Shown: positions 17,057 to 25,796, counted from the first letter of the stretch. The stretch is DNA of 64,000 bases from CAMFLJ01 sp965279255 (GCA_965279255.1 OZ257146.1:3410001-3474000); one strand, 5' to 3'. The notes: generated by a model from the letters alone, not told the origin. Numbers and translations are program-made.

Positions 17057-17704
17057 ATGGCCGCACCCGTCGGGCTGACCCCCGCCGCCGTCGTCGACGC
17101 CGCGGTCGACGAGCTCGAGGCCCAGGGCCGCATCGACGCCGTGGGGCTGCGGCCGGTGGCCGACCGGTTGGGCGTGCGGGTGCAGTCGCTCTACGCCCAC
17201 GTCGACGGGGCCGACGGCCTGCGGCGGGCCCTCGCCCTGCGCGGCCTCGACGCCCTGGCCGACCGCCTGACCGAGGCCGCCATCGGCCGGGCCGGGCCCG
17301 ACGCGGTCGGCGCCATCGTGCGGGCCTACCTCGACTTCGCCGCCGAGCACCCCGGCCTCTACGACGCCACCCTGCGCCCGCCGGGCGAGGACCCGGAGAT
17401 CGGGGTGGCCATGGCGGCGGTGACCCGTCCGCTCGACCTGGTGCTGGCGTCGTTCGGCTTCGACGAGACCGACGCCATCCACTGGTACCGCATCATCTTC
17501 TCGACCGTGCACGGCTTCTCGGTGCTGCGCCGCGACGGCAACCTCACGCTCGACGCCGACCCCGACGAGACGGCCGCCCGCATCGAGGCCATGTTCGCTC
17601 GTGAGCTCGAGCTGGCCCGCCGGACCACGCCGTCCACGAAGCCGACGACCCCGCCCCGGAAGGCGGCTACGCCTCGCGCGGGTCGTCGATCGCCACGGCG
17701 CTGA
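17057..17704 (+). CDS. TetR-family transcriptional regulator
   Basis: 215 residues. The N-terminal helix-turn-helix covers about 10-55 (LRPVADRLGVRVQSLYAHVDGADGLRRAL). The C-terminal ligand domain contains TVHGFSVL, typical of the WHG-type (TetR_C_33) branch. A basic, Thr/Pro-rich tail follows from ~197. Six bases separate TACCGT from the ATG, suggesting a leaderless transcript. Its 3' end overlaps the convergent NifU-like gene by 38 bases. It may regulate the UGSC operon, but that is inferred from position only. Confidence 0.82.
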   Translation: MAAPVGLTPAAVVDAAVDELEAQGRIDAVGLRPVADRLGVRVQSLYAHVDGADGLRRALALRGLDALADRLTEAAIGRAGPDAVGAIVRAYLDFAAEHPGLYDATLRPPGEDPEIGVAMAAVTRPLDLVLASFGFDETDAIHWYRIIFSTVHGFSVLRRDGNLTLDADPDETAARIEAMFARELELARRTTPSTKPTTPPRKAATPRAGRRSPRR

Positions 17705-17915
17705 GGCCGGGCACCAGCGGCTGCATCATCTGCAGGGCGATGGTCTCGAGCAGGGGCCGGGGCAGGACGCACTCGGCGCAGCCCGCGCTCTCGAGCACCA
17801 GGCGCAGCCTCGCCGTGTCGCCCTCGACCCCGACGAGCTCGATGTCGCCACCGTCGGACTGAAGCACCTCGCGCACCGGAGCCAACCCGGCGGTGACGGC
17901 GTCGGTGTCGATCAT
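17667..17915 (-). CDS. NifU C-terminal domain-like small protein
   Basis: 82 residues matching the NifU/Nfu C-terminal domain: VREVLQSDGGDIELVGVEGDTARLRL, then Cys46 and Cys49 in GCAECVLP, the C-x2-C that carries a transferable iron-sulfur cluster. It is a standalone Nfu-type domain and does not imply nitrogen fixation. Its ATG overlaps the stop of the upstream SDR gene by four bases (ATGA), making it the last gene of the UGSC operon. A link between Fe-S delivery and the UGSC protein is an inference from this coupling. Confidence 0.78.
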   Translation of the reverse strand: MIDTDAVTAGLAPVREVLQSDGGDIELVGVEGDTARLRLVLESAGCAECVLPRPLLETIALQMMQPLVPGLSAVAIDDPREA

Positions 17916-18760
17916 CGGTCGTCGGCCCTTCGGTTGGCGGGGTCGTGCACCGCGGCGCGATCGGCGTTCGGGTCGCGGTTGGCGGGCCGGGTGCGCGAGA
18001 GGAAGGCCCCGGCGTCGGCGATGATGAACTGCCCGGTGATGCAGCGGGCGAGGTCGCTGGTGAGGAACACGGCGAGGCGGCCCAGCTCGTCGGGCTCGCT
18101 CATGCGCCGCAGGGGCGTGGCCTCGACCAGAGCGGCCACGTGGTCGTCGTCGAAGGCGTCGCGCACCGTCTCGGTGAGCGTGGTGCCGGGGGCGATGGCC
18201 AGCACCCGGATGCCCGACGGGCCGAGCTCGACGGCCATGGTCTGGGTGAGGTGGTTGATGCCGGCCTTGGCCGCCGCGTAGGCCGCCATGAACGGGGCCG
18301 GGCGGGTGGTCTCGCCCGAGCTCACGTTGAGGATCACGCCCCCGCCGCCGTCGACCATGTGGCGGGCCTCGGCCGCCGCGGCCAGGGCCGTGATGACCAG
18401 GTTCTGGTCGAGCAGGCCCCGCCAGTGGGCGGCGTCGAGGGTGGTGAACGGCCCCGGCGAGAACTCGCCGTACATGCCCACGTTGTTCACGGCGACGTCG
18501 AGGCCACCGAGGCGTTCGGCCGCCTCGTCGACCATGGCGACGAGGGCGTCGTCGTCACGGGCGTCCGCGATCACGGCGAGGGCCGAGCCGCCTTCGGCCT
18601 CGATCGACGCCACGACCTCGGCCGCCTTGTCGGGGCGCACGTCGTGCACGGCGACGGTGGCACCGGCCCGGGCGAGCCAGCGGGCGATCTCGGCGCCGAT
18701 GCCGGCGCCCGCACCGGTGACGAGGGCCCGGGTGCCGGTGTGGTCGATCTCGACGGTCAT
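17912..18760 (-). CDS. Short-chain dehydrogenase/reductase in UGSC operon
   Basis: 282-residue classical SDR. TGAGAGIG at ~15-22 binds the cofactor. NNVG is at ~90. The catalytic residues are Ser in NVSSGE and Tyr/Lys in YAAAK. A C-terminal tail rich in Arg and Asp (~255-282) extends past the fold. It begins 24 bases after the UGSC-family stop and overlaps the NifU-like gene by four bases. The substrate is unknown. Operon context suggests it reduces or oxidises the same metabolite handled by the UGSC pair. Confidence 0.85.
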   Translation of the reverse strand: MTVEIDHTGTRALVTGAGAGIGAEIARWLARAGATVAVHDVRPDKAAEVVASIEAEGGSALAVIADARDDDALVAMVDEAAERLGGLDVAVNNVGMYGEFSPGPFTTLDAAHWRGLLDQNLVITALAAAAEARHMVDGGGGVILNVSSGETTRPAPFMAAYAAAKAGINHLTQTMAVELGPSGIRVLAIAPGTTLTETVRDAFDDDHVAALVEATPLRRMSEPDELGRLAVFLTSDLARCITGQFIIADAGAFLSRTRPANRDPNADRAAVHDPANRRADDR

Positions 18761-18784
18761 GAGCTGAGCGACTCCGGGGACCGG

Positions 18785-19333
18785 TCAGGCCGGGTCGGTG
18801 AAGAGGGCGATGAGCCGGTCGGTGGCGGCCTCGGCCCACTCCCCCAGCGTGGCGGCGTCGGTGCCGCCGATGGGGTGGGGCAGCACCAGCAGCCGGGTGT
18901 CGGGGGCGCCGAAGCTGCGCGACAGCGTCTCGGCGACCGTGCGGAAGTTGGTGGTGGTGGCCACGACCGTCGGCTTGCCGGCCTTCTCGAGGGTGATGGC
19001 GTCGACCACGCTGTAGGCGGTGCAGCTGCCGCAGTCGGCGGCGCCGGTGATGACGATGTCGGCCTCGGCGCACACCAGCTCGAAGCGGTCGTCGGCCATG
19101 GGGATGGCGGCGTTGGCCGACAGCCCGTGGGGCCCCTTCGGGGTGATCAGGGTGACGGTGGCGCCGGTGCGGGCGGCCAGCGCCTCGGCCGCTGCCGTCA
19201 TCACGACGTCGGCGTTGGGCTTGCCGTTGTCGAGCACGGCGATGCGCAGCCCGGCGAGCGAGGCCGGCGACGGGGCGAGGGTGGCCGGCTCGGGGCCGGG
19301 GGCGGAGTCGGGCAGGTAGACGAGGGTGGTCAT
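18785..19333 (-). CDS. UGSC-family protein (cysteine form, C-G-S-C)
   Basis: 182 residues of the UGSC (seleno)protein family, named for a U-G-S-C motif where U is selenocysteine. Here the motif is Cys101-Gly-Ser-Cys104 in GAADCGSCTAYSVVDA, encoded by TGC, so no selenium is needed. SFGAPDTRLLVLPHPIGGT near the end is also characteristic. The family is poorly described; similarity to glycine/betaine reductase B components is sometimes noted, so a thiol-based redox reaction is plausible. AGGAGG overlaps the upstream stop, giving tight coupling to the 361-residue partner. Confidence 0.75.
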   Translation of the reverse strand: MTTLVYLPDSAPGPEPATLAPSPASLAGLRIAVLDNGKPNADVVMTAAAEALAARTGATVTLITPKGPHGLSANAAIPMADDRFELVCAEADIVITGAADCGSCTAYSVVDAITLEKAGKPTVVATTTNFRTVAETLSRSFGAPDTRLLVLPHPIGGTDAATLGEWAEAATDRLIALFTDPA

Positions 19334-19343
19334 CTCGGCCTCC

Positions 19344-20429
19344 TCAGGCCTCGAGCGGCAGGGTGACGCTGCGGGTCATGCCCCACGAGGGCACCACCAG
19401 CGAGTGCTTGCCCGGGCCTCCGGACACCAGCACGCGGATGTTGTCGGGCTCGCCGGTCATCGGGAGCAGGTGGTCGTCGTCGACCATCTTCATCCACCGG
19501 GCCCACGCGAGCTCCTGGAAGTGCCGGCGGAAGGTCGAGGCCGGCAGGCGGGCGGTGTCGAACAGGTACGACGAGACGTCCTTGCGGGTGAGGGCCCGCT
19601 CGGCGATCGACGCCGCGTGCTCGGGCCCGAGGACGATGAAGTACTCGGCCTGGCTGATCGGCGCGTTGTTCTGGCCGAGCGAGGTCATGGCCGACCCGAT
19701 CTTGTCGAGGATGAGCACCGGGTCACCGTCGGCCTCGGCGTCGTGCACGTTGTGGGGGCCCTCGCCGCAGTGCACGGTGACCGCGCTGGGGGCGTCGACG
19801 CCGCGGCTGAGCGGGTAGCTCTCCCACGGGGTGGCCTCGAGGTTCTCGGCCGCGCAGAACGTGTACTTGGCGGGCTGGCCGAAGGTGGCGGCGTCGCCCG
19901 AGCCGGGGGTGGCCCCGGCCACGTGGAGCATCACGAGTCGCACCGCCCGGCCGACGGTGGCGTTGGCCCGGTTGCCGGGGCCGAAGGCGCCGACGCCGGC
20001 GTTGAAGCCGGCCCGGCCGACGACCTCGCCGTGGACGATCACCATCGGGGCGACGAGGTGGGTGGTGGCGTTGACGCCCCGCAGGTTGATCTCGGGGCGG
20101 GCCAGCGCCCGCAGGGCGGTCAGCACCACGGGGAAGGTGTCGGGCGTGCAGCCGGCCATCACCGCGTTCACCGCGACCACCCGGCGGGTGACGATGCCCG
20201 AGCGGGGCTGCAGGGTGAAGAGCACCTCGTCGGGATCACCGGCGGCGTGCTCGAGCATGGCCTCGACCCGTTCGGCGGTCGGTGGCACCACGGGCAGGCC
20301 GTCACCCAGGCCGCGCTCGGCCAGCAGGTCCCACATGGCCTCCGGCGAGTCGGCGGCGACCTCGGCCATCTCGGGCACGTAGGAGGTCGGAGCGGCGGCA
20401 GCGACGACGTCGGCGGTCTCGGAGGCCAT
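19344..20429 (-). CDS. Conserved protein coupled to UGSC protein, function unknown
   Basis: 361 residues, not recognised as a characterised enzyme. Landmarks are GLGDGLPVVPPTAERVEAML near residue 35, two Cys in MAGCTPD and KYTFCAAEN, VHCGEGPHNVHDAEADG, and KIGSAMTSLGQNN. Loops containing buried Cys suggest an enzyme partner for the UGSC protein that starts 10 bases downstream. The start at 20429 is chosen because an extended -10 (TGGTACGAT) ends seven bases upstream. A longer form starting at 20471 is possible. It is the first gene of a four-gene operon. Confidence 0.75.
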   Translation of the reverse strand: MASETADVVAAAAPTSYVPEMAEVAADSPEAMWDLLAERGLGDGLPVVPPTAERVEAMLEHAAGDPDEVLFTLQPRSGIVTRRVVAVNAVMAGCTPDTFPVVLTALRALARPEINLRGVNATTHLVAPMVIVHGEVVGRAGFNAGVGAFGPGNRANATVGRAVRLVMLHVAGATPGSGDAATFGQPAKYTFCAAENLEATPWESYPLSRGVDAPSAVTVHCGEGPHNVHDAEADGDPVLILDKIGSAMTSLGQNNAPISQAEYFIVLGPEHAASIAERALTRKDVSSYLFDTARLPASTFRRHFQELAWARWMKMVDDDHLLPMTGEPDNIRVLVSGGPGKHSLVVPSWGMTRSVTLPLEA

Positions 20430-20436
20430 GGCCACG

Positions 20437-20445
20437 ATCGTACCA
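20437..20445 (-). promoter_or_regulatory. Extended -10 promoter of UGSC operon
   Basis: TGGTACGAT on the minus strand (a TGN-TANNNT extended -10) ends seven bases before the ATG at 20429. It predicts a leaderless transcript. Confidence 0.6.
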
Positions 20446-20468
20446 GTCGAGTCGAAGTCGATCAGTCT

Positions 20469-20483
20469 CATGACGAAGTCATG
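20469..20483. promoter_or_regulatory. Inverted repeat between divergent operons, candidate operator
   Basis: CATGACGAAGTCATG, perfect six-base arms around GAA. It lies in the 113-base gap between the UGSC operon promoter and the hydroxyacid dehydrogenase promoter. It could serve both. Confidence 0.4.
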
Positions 20484-20530
20484 TGCGGGTTCGGAAGGGT
20501 GGCGTTGTTGTCCGCCATCCCCCTCGGGCC

Positions 20531-20536
20531 TACGGT
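20531..20536 (+). promoter_or_regulatory. Leaderless -10 box of hydroxyacid dehydrogenase gene
   Basis: TACGGT, exactly six bases before the ATG at 20543, with no ribosome-binding site. Confidence 0.6.
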
Positions 20537-20542
20537 CCGGGC

Positions 20543-21604
20543 ATGAGCCCGGAGCCCGTGGTCGTCGCGATCCTCTACCCGGCCGAGTGGTACGGGCCCC
20601 GTGAGGGGTTCGATGCCGAGGTCGCGGCACTGGCCGCCGTCGACCCCCGAGTCGAGGTCGTCGTGGCCGCCTACGACGAGCCCCACGACCTGCGCACCGC
20701 CCGCGGCGCCCCCGGCTCCGACGCCGACGCCCTGCGGGACCAGGTGCCCGCACCGAGTCCCGATGCGCTCGCCGCGCTGGCCGCGGCCGAGGTCGTGCTC
20801 GCCATCGACCTGCCCTACGACGTGGCCTCCCTCGCCCCGAACCTGCGCTGGGTGCAGGCCGTGGGCGCCGGCACCGCCCAGCTCCAGACGGCCGGCCTGG
20901 GCGCCGCCGGCATCGCCCTGACCTCCAACGGCGGCAGCAACAGCCTCGGGATCGCCGAGTTCGTGATGGGCCGGCTCCTCCAGGTCGCCAAGCGCTTCCG
21001 GGCCCTCGACGAGGCCCAGGCCGGGCACCGCTGGGAGGCGCTGTTCGGCGACCAGCTGGCCGGCCGCACCCTCGGGCTCATCGGCTACGGCGCCATCAAC
21101 CAGGCCGTCGCCGTGCGGGCCGCCGCCTTCGGGATGACCATCGTCGCCACCCGGCAGCGGCCCACCGAGCCCGAGGCCCCGGTCGACCGCTTCTACTCCC
21201 CCGCCGAGCTCCACGACATGCTCGCCCGCTGCGACGCCGTGGTCGCCGCCGCGCCCGAGACCCCGGCCACCACCGGCATGATCGGCGCCGCCGAGCTGGC
21301 CGCGATGCGCCCCGGCGCCTTCTTCGCCAACGTGGGGCGCGGCTCGCTCCTCGACGAGGACGCCCTGATCGACGCCCTCGAGCGGGGCCACCTCGGTGCC
21401 GCCGCCCTCGACGTCGCCAGCGTCGAGCCGCTGCCCGCCGACCACCCGCTCTGGGACGCACCGAACGTCTACCTCTCGGGCCACTGCTCGAGCTCACCGA
21501 GCGCGCTGTTCCGCAACCTGCACGAGCTGTTCCGCACGAACCTGCGGCGCCACCTCGACGGGGAGCCGCTCCTCAACCTGGTCGACCACGAGAGGGGCTA
21601 CTGA
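20543..21604 (+). CDS. D-isomer-specific 2-hydroxyacid dehydrogenase
   Basis: 353 residues. The Rossmann motif GLIGYGAINQ binds NAD(P)H. The catalytic set is Arg in NVGRGSLLDE, Glu in ASVEPLP and His in SGHCSSSP, in the order of D-2-hydroxyacid dehydrogenases. It would interconvert a 2-oxoacid and a D-2-hydroxyacid. The start is fixed by TACGGT six bases upstream. The amidohydrolase gene follows after 2 bases, so both act in one pathway. The operon is divergent from the UGSC operon and may share control with it. Confidence 0.88.
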   Translation: MSPEPVVVAILYPAEWYGPREGFDAEVAALAAVDPRVEVVVAAYDEPHDLRTARGAPGSDADALRDQVPAPSPDALAALAAAEVVLAIDLPYDVASLAPNLRWVQAVGAGTAQLQTAGLGAAGIALTSNGGSNSLGIAEFVMGRLLQVAKRFRALDEAQAGHRWEALFGDQLAGRTLGLIGYGAINQAVAVRAAAFGMTIVATRQRPTEPEAPVDRFYSPAELHDMLARCDAVVAAAPETPATTGMIGAAELAAMRPGAFFANVGRGSLLDEDALIDALERGHLGAAALDVASVEPLPADHPLWDAPNVYLSGHCSSSPSALFRNLHELFRTNLRRHLDGEPLLNLVDHERGY

Positions 21605-21606
21605 CG

Positions 21607-22431
21607 ATGCTCGTCGACGCCCACACCCACGTCGCCTGCGGCGACGACCCCCGCTTCCCCACCCGCCCCACCGGTGTGGCCAGCGACTGGTGGCGCCACG
21701 GCGGCACCGTCACCGAGCTCATGACCGAGCTCGACGCCGCGGGCGTCGACCACTGCGTGGTCGTGCAGGCCATCGGCGCCTACGCCCACGAGTGCGGGTG
21801 CGCCGCCGCGTCGGTCGCCGAGCACCCGGGCCGCCTCGCCCTCGTCGCCTCCATCGACATGGAGTCGAGCGACCCGGCCGCGGCCCTCGCGGTGATGAAC
21901 GACGTGCTCGACGTGGCCCCCACGGGCATCCGGCTCTTCGGTGTCGGCGGCATCGAGCCCGAATGGCTGTCCGATGGCCGGGCCACAGCCGTGTGGGACG
22001 TCGCCGCCGAGCTCGGAACCACCCTCGTGCCGTGCCTGTTCACGCGGCACCTGCCGGCACTGGCCGAGGTGATCGAGGGCCGCCCCGAGGTGCCCGTCGC
22101 CCTCGACCACTGCGCCTTCCCCGACATGGGGGAGGAGGGCGAGCCCGCCGTGCTGCGCCTGGCCGACCTCCCCGAGGTGCACCTGAAGGTCACCTCCTAC
22201 GTGCTGGAGATGGCCCAGCGCGACGAGGGCGACCCCGCCGGCATCGTCGAGCGGCTCGTGTCCGCCTTCGGCGCCAACCGCCTGTGCTGGGGCTCGGACC
22301 ACCCCCAGGACCAGCGCAGCACCTACGCCGGGAAGGTCGAGCTGGCCCACCAGGCCACCCGCAGCCTCGACCCCGGCGACCGCGACGCGGTGCTCGCCGG
22401 CACCGCCATGCGCCTCTGGTTCAACGCCTGA
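21607..22431 (+). CDS. Amidohydrolase-2 family hydrolase
   Basis: 274 residues with the metal motif DAHTH at residues 4-8, a central ALDHCAFPDMG segment, and the C-terminal WGSDHPQ carrying the catalytic Asp. Family members include lactonases and decarboxylases such as 2-pyrone-4,6-dicarboxylate hydrolase; the substrate here is unknown. It starts 2 bases after the dehydrogenase, which suggests sequential steps. Its 3' end overlaps the convergent GH78-like gene by 11 bases. Confidence 0.83.
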   Translation: MLVDAHTHVACGDDPRFPTRPTGVASDWWRHGGTVTELMTELDAAGVDHCVVVQAIGAYAHECGCAAASVAEHPGRLALVASIDMESSDPAAALAVMNDVLDVAPTGIRLFGVGGIEPEWLSDGRATAVWDVAAELGTTLVPCLFTRHLPALAEVIEGRPEVPVALDHCAFPDMGEEGEPAVLRLADLPEVHLKVTSYVLEMAQRDEGDPAGIVERLVSAFGANRLCWGSDHPQDQRSTYAGKVELAHQATRSLDPGDRDAVLAGTAMRLWFNA

Positions 22432-24814
22432 CCGGCACCGGGCTGTCGACCATCAGGCGGCCGTCGGCGTGGGCCTCCACCGTCAACGGGCCGTGGGGCG
22501 TGGGCACGGTGGCCCGGGCCCAGTCGAGGTCGCCGAGGTTGGGCACGACCCGCACCGAGGCGTAGCCCGGCTCGGCCGGCGTGATGCCGAGGGTGTGCAC
22601 GATGAGGTCGCGGGTGGGGGTCGACGACCAGCCGTGGCAGTTGGTCCCACCCGTCCAGCACTCGGGCCACGACTCGTGCCCGGCGTCGAGGAACACCTTC
22701 CAGTCGCGGCACAGGTCAGCGATCAGCTCGGGGCGTCCGGCCCGCGCCACCGCGTCGTGCACGAGGTAGCGGAAGAAGGGCTCGGCCTCGATCACCGCCT
22801 CCTCGACGTCCCAGGTGGGCTCCGGGTAGCCGAGGGCCACGTACATGTGGCCGTCGTCGGGGCCATCGGGGGTCGACGGGTACATCACGAACGAGTGCCG
22901 CAGCAGCCGTGAGCGGTCGAGGATGCGGTCGAGCACCCGCGCGACGCGTTCGGCAGGCACGAGCCCGGCGGCCAGCGCGGTGGCACCGGCGTGCTGCGAC
23001 ATCGGGCGGCGGGCCACACCGTCGACGACGTGGTCGACGTAGGAGCCGCGGCCCTCGTCCCAGAAGACGTCGAAGCCGCCCTTCACGCCCTCGTAGCGGC
23101 GGTCGGCCCACGCCGCGGTGCCCTCGTTGCCGAGCCACCGGGCCATCTCCGCCAGCTCCTCCAGGCCCCGTGCCCACAGGCCGTTGATGATCGACGAGCA
23201 GCCGCTCACGTAGACGCTGGCCCAGTCGATCAGCGCCCAGCCGGACACGTCGTGGAGCAGGCCGTCGTCGCCCAGGTAGCTCTCGAACCAGCGCATCATC
23301 CGCTCGGCCGGCACCAGCAGCTCGGCCACGAGGTCGCGGTCACCCGTGTAGCGGTGGAGGTTGTGCACCGAGTGCAGCCAGTGCAGCGGCCAGTCCGGGA
23401 TGAACATCTGGTCGGCGGCGGCGAAGTCTGACGCCACGGCCATGGCCAGCATGCCGTCGGTGCGGGGTGCGGCCGCCAGCTGCGGATGCCAGATCGCCAT
23501 CGACCAGTCGGGGTTCGACGTGAGGTCGACCATCTGGTGCACCACGGAGTCTCCGGTCCACGCCCGCTGCTCGCGGGTCGGGCAGTCGACGTAGGCGTCG
23601 AGCCCGCACAGGTCGACCGTGCGCAGGCCGACCGCGTGCACGCGGTTCAGCAGCGGGTCGGAGCACTCGAACGACGCGCCCTCGGGGCGGGGCCGGAGTC
23701 GGTCGGTGACGGCCAGGCCGAGCTCGGGCGCCGCCGAGCCCTCGGGCGTGCGCACCACGGCCAGGAGGTAGCGCGTGCCGATGACCTCGAGCGTCTCGAA
23801 CTCCTCGGCGGGCTCGCCGCCGCGGCACACGTAGCGGAAGCCGGCGAGCTGGCCGAGGGGCGCGATGCGGCCGGCGCGGTCGAGGTGCTCGGAGGCGGCG
23901 ACGTCGACGACCGTGCCGGGGGCCGCCCCGCTGACGCGCAGCGACACGGTGCCGGCGGCGGTGCGGCCGAGGTCGAAGAGCATCCGCTCGGCCTCCCCTG
24001 CCTCACCCTCGACGGTGCCGGCCTCGGCGTCGTGCACCGAGCGGACCGGATCGGCGCCCGGGCTCCCCACCGGGATCGTGCGGCGATCGAGCAGTGAGGC
24101 CTCCTGCCGGGCTCCACCGGGGAACGCGGTGCGCACGGGCGGCCGGAGCATGCCGAACGGCTCGCTGGGCGGATGCACGCTGGCGCCTCCGCCGCCGTGC
24201 ACCGGCGTGATCTCGAACGCCTTGCCCCAGGCGGAGTCGTCGAAGCCGGGCCGGTCCCAGCCGTGGGGATGGTCCCGGGCGTCGAACCACTCGAGCGGGA
24301 GGGCGGCCGGCCCGTCGGGCAACGCCACCGGCGTCCACGCCGCGCCGGGCGCCGCTCGCCACGATCGGTCGGTGACCACCCACTCGTCGCCGATGAGCGC
24401 CTCGAACGCCAGCGAGCCGACCCCCAGGGAGTAGCTCGGGGGCACGGGCATCCACCACGAGGTGGGCGTGCCGAAGCGGCGGGCGACGATCGAGATGACG
24501 TTCTCGCCGGGCACCAGGTGGGGCGCCAGGTCGACCACGTCGTAGTGCGCCTGCCGAGGCTCGCTGCGCACCGGCCCGCGGGCGACCTCGACCCCGTTGA
24601 CACAGAGGACGTGGCGGCCGTCGACCCAGATCCGGGCCGGCGCCGAGCCCGGCACCGCCCCGAGCTCGACCACGCGCCGGAACAGCGCGACGTGGTCGGT
24701 CGGGTCGCCGTCGACGGGACGGGAGACCGTGGCGAAGGCGATGGCCGGCGGCCGGTCCCACACCCACCGGGCGCGCCAACGAGCGGCGAAGGGCTCGGGA
24801 TGTTCCAGCTTCAC
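22421..24814 (-). CDS. Alpha-L-rhamnosidase-like glycoside hydrolase (GH78 type)
   Basis: 797 residues. An N-terminal beta-sandwich region (~1-350) precedes an (alpha/alpha)6 barrel. DCPTREQRAWTGD places Asp410, Glu415 and Asp422 at the same +5/+12 spacing as the GH78 catalytic cluster. ECWTGGTNCHGWSS near the end supplies the later Glu and aromatic residues. GH78 enzymes release terminal L-rhamnose. No signal peptide is visible, so the enzyme is probably intracellular. GTG at 24814 follows GAGGGGGA. The substrate is not certain; other (alpha/alpha)6 hydrolases share parts of this pattern. Confidence 0.8.
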   Translation of the reverse strand: MKLEHPEPFAARWRARWVWDRPPAIAFATVSRPVDGDPTDHVALFRRVVELGAVPGSAPARIWVDGRHVLCVNGVEVARGPVRSEPRQAHYDVVDLAPHLVPGENVISIVARRFGTPTSWWMPVPPSYSLGVGSLAFEALIGDEWVVTDRSWRAAPGAAWTPVALPDGPAALPLEWFDARDHPHGWDRPGFDDSAWGKAFEITPVHGGGGASVHPPSEPFGMLRPPVRTAFPGGARQEASLLDRRTIPVGSPGADPVRSVHDAEAGTVEGEAGEAERMLFDLGRTAAGTVSLRVSGAAPGTVVDVAASEHLDRAGRIAPLGQLAGFRYVCRGGEPAEEFETLEVIGTRYLLAVVRTPEGSAAPELGLAVTDRLRPRPEGASFECSDPLLNRVHAVGLRTVDLCGLDAYVDCPTREQRAWTGDSVVHQMVDLTSNPDWSMAIWHPQLAAAPRTDGMLAMAVASDFAAADQMFIPDWPLHWLHSVHNLHRYTGDRDLVAELLVPAERMMRWFESYLGDDGLLHDVSGWALIDWASVYVSGCSSIINGLWARGLEELAEMARWLGNEGTAAWADRRYEGVKGGFDVFWDEGRGSYVDHVVDGVARRPMSQHAGATALAAGLVPAERVARVLDRILDRSRLLRHSFVMYPSTPDGPDDGHMYVALGYPEPTWDVEEAVIEAEPFFRYLVHDAVARAGRPELIADLCRDWKVFLDAGHESWPECWTGGTNCHGWSSTPTRDLIVHTLGITPAEPGYASVRVVPNLGDLDWARATVPTPHGPLTVEAHADGRLMVDSPVPVRR

Positions 24815-24863
24815 GACGGCGATCCCCCTCGTCGGGGCCGCCCCCGGGCCCGACCCGGGTGTT

Positions 24864-25796
24864 CTAGTGCAGGGCGGCTCGGAACGCCTTGACGATGCCC
24901 TGGTAGATGGCGAGGTTGTCGTTGTAGGACTCGGCAGCGGGCACGCCGGCCACGCGGACGTCGGTGACGCCGGCCTCGACCATCGGCGCCGCCCCCTGGA
25001 AGGTGGCGGCCAGGTCGATGGCGCCCTCGGCGTCGCGCACCGGCACGGCGTTGCCGACCACGCCGAAGTCCGGGTCGCCACCTTCGGCCTCGACCAGCGC
25101 CCGCATGGCGGGGATGGACTCGACCAGGTTGCCGGCGTCGGTGCCCCAGGGGATCCAGCCGGAGCCGAAGCGGGCGAGACGTCGGGCCGAGCGCTTGTTG
25201 ACCGTGCCGCTCACCCAGATCGGCACGCCGCCCTCCTGGCGGGGCTTGGGCATCTGGTGGATGTTCTCGAACGAGAGCTCGGCCGAGTCGTAGGTGGCGA
25301 CCTGCTCGCGCCACAGGAGCTGGCACACCTCGATGGTGTGGTCGAGCTGGCGGCCACGGGCATCGAAGTCGAGGCCGGCGGCGGTGTACTCCTCACGCTG
25401 CCAGCCCACCCCGATGCCGAGGTCGAGGCGACCGTTGGTGAGCACGTCGATGGTGGCGGCGGTCTTGGCCAGCACCACCGGGCGGCGGAGGGCGGCGATG
25501 AGGATGTTGGTGCCCAGCCGCAGGTTCTCGGTGATGGCGCCGATCGTGGTGAGCACGGTGAGGGGCTCGAGCCACTGGCCGTCGGCGTCGGTGGGCTGCT
25601 TGCCGCCGGCCGAGCCACCGTTCTTCGGGTCGCCGTAGGCCTCGAGGTTCTCGCCGTAGGCCACGTGGTCGGAGACCACGATGCGGTCGAGGCCGGCGGC
25701 GTCGGCCGCCCGGGCGCGATCGAGGAGGAACTGCCAGCTGCCGGGGTCGTCCTGCATGAAGGTCGGGAGCTGGATCGAGACCTGGGGCTTCGTCAT
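24864..25796 (-). CDS. LLM-class F420-dependent oxidoreductase
   Basis: 310 residues of the luciferase-like monooxygenase fold. Landmarks are DRIVVSDHV near residue 40, LRLGTNILIAALRRPVVLAKTAATIDVLTNGRLDLGIGVGW, and FENIHQMPKP. This motif series is typical of actinobacterial F420-dependent enzymes. The substrate is unknown. The ATG at 25796 has CACAGT seven bases upstream and no ribosome-binding site. It is divergent from the first of the tandem secreted proteins and 49 bases upstream of the GH78-like gene. Confidence 0.88.
   Translation of the reverse strand: MTKPQVSIQLPTFMQDDPGSWQFLLDRARAADAAGLDRIVVSDHVAYGENLEAYGDPKNGGSAGGKQPTDADGQWLEPLTVLTTIGAITENLRLGTNILIAALRRPVVLAKTAATIDVLTNGRLDLGIGVGWQREEYTAAGLDFDARGRQLDHTIEVCQLLWREQVATYDSAELSFENIHQMPKPRQEGGVPIWVSGTVNKRSARRLARFGSGWIPWGTDAGNLVESIPAMRALVEAEGGDPDFGVVGNAVPVRDAEGAIDLAATFQGAAPMVEAGVTDVRVAGVPAAESYNDNLAIYQGIVKAFRAALH

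Noticed and set aside
17667..17915. Evidence for nitrogen fixation from a NifU-like gene
   Set aside because: Only the small C-terminal Nfu domain is present and no nif genes occur; such domains are general Fe-S carriers.
18785..19333. Selenocysteine in the UGSC protein
   Set aside because: The first position is TGC (Cys), not TGA, so this is the Cys form. No SECIS-like element is needed.
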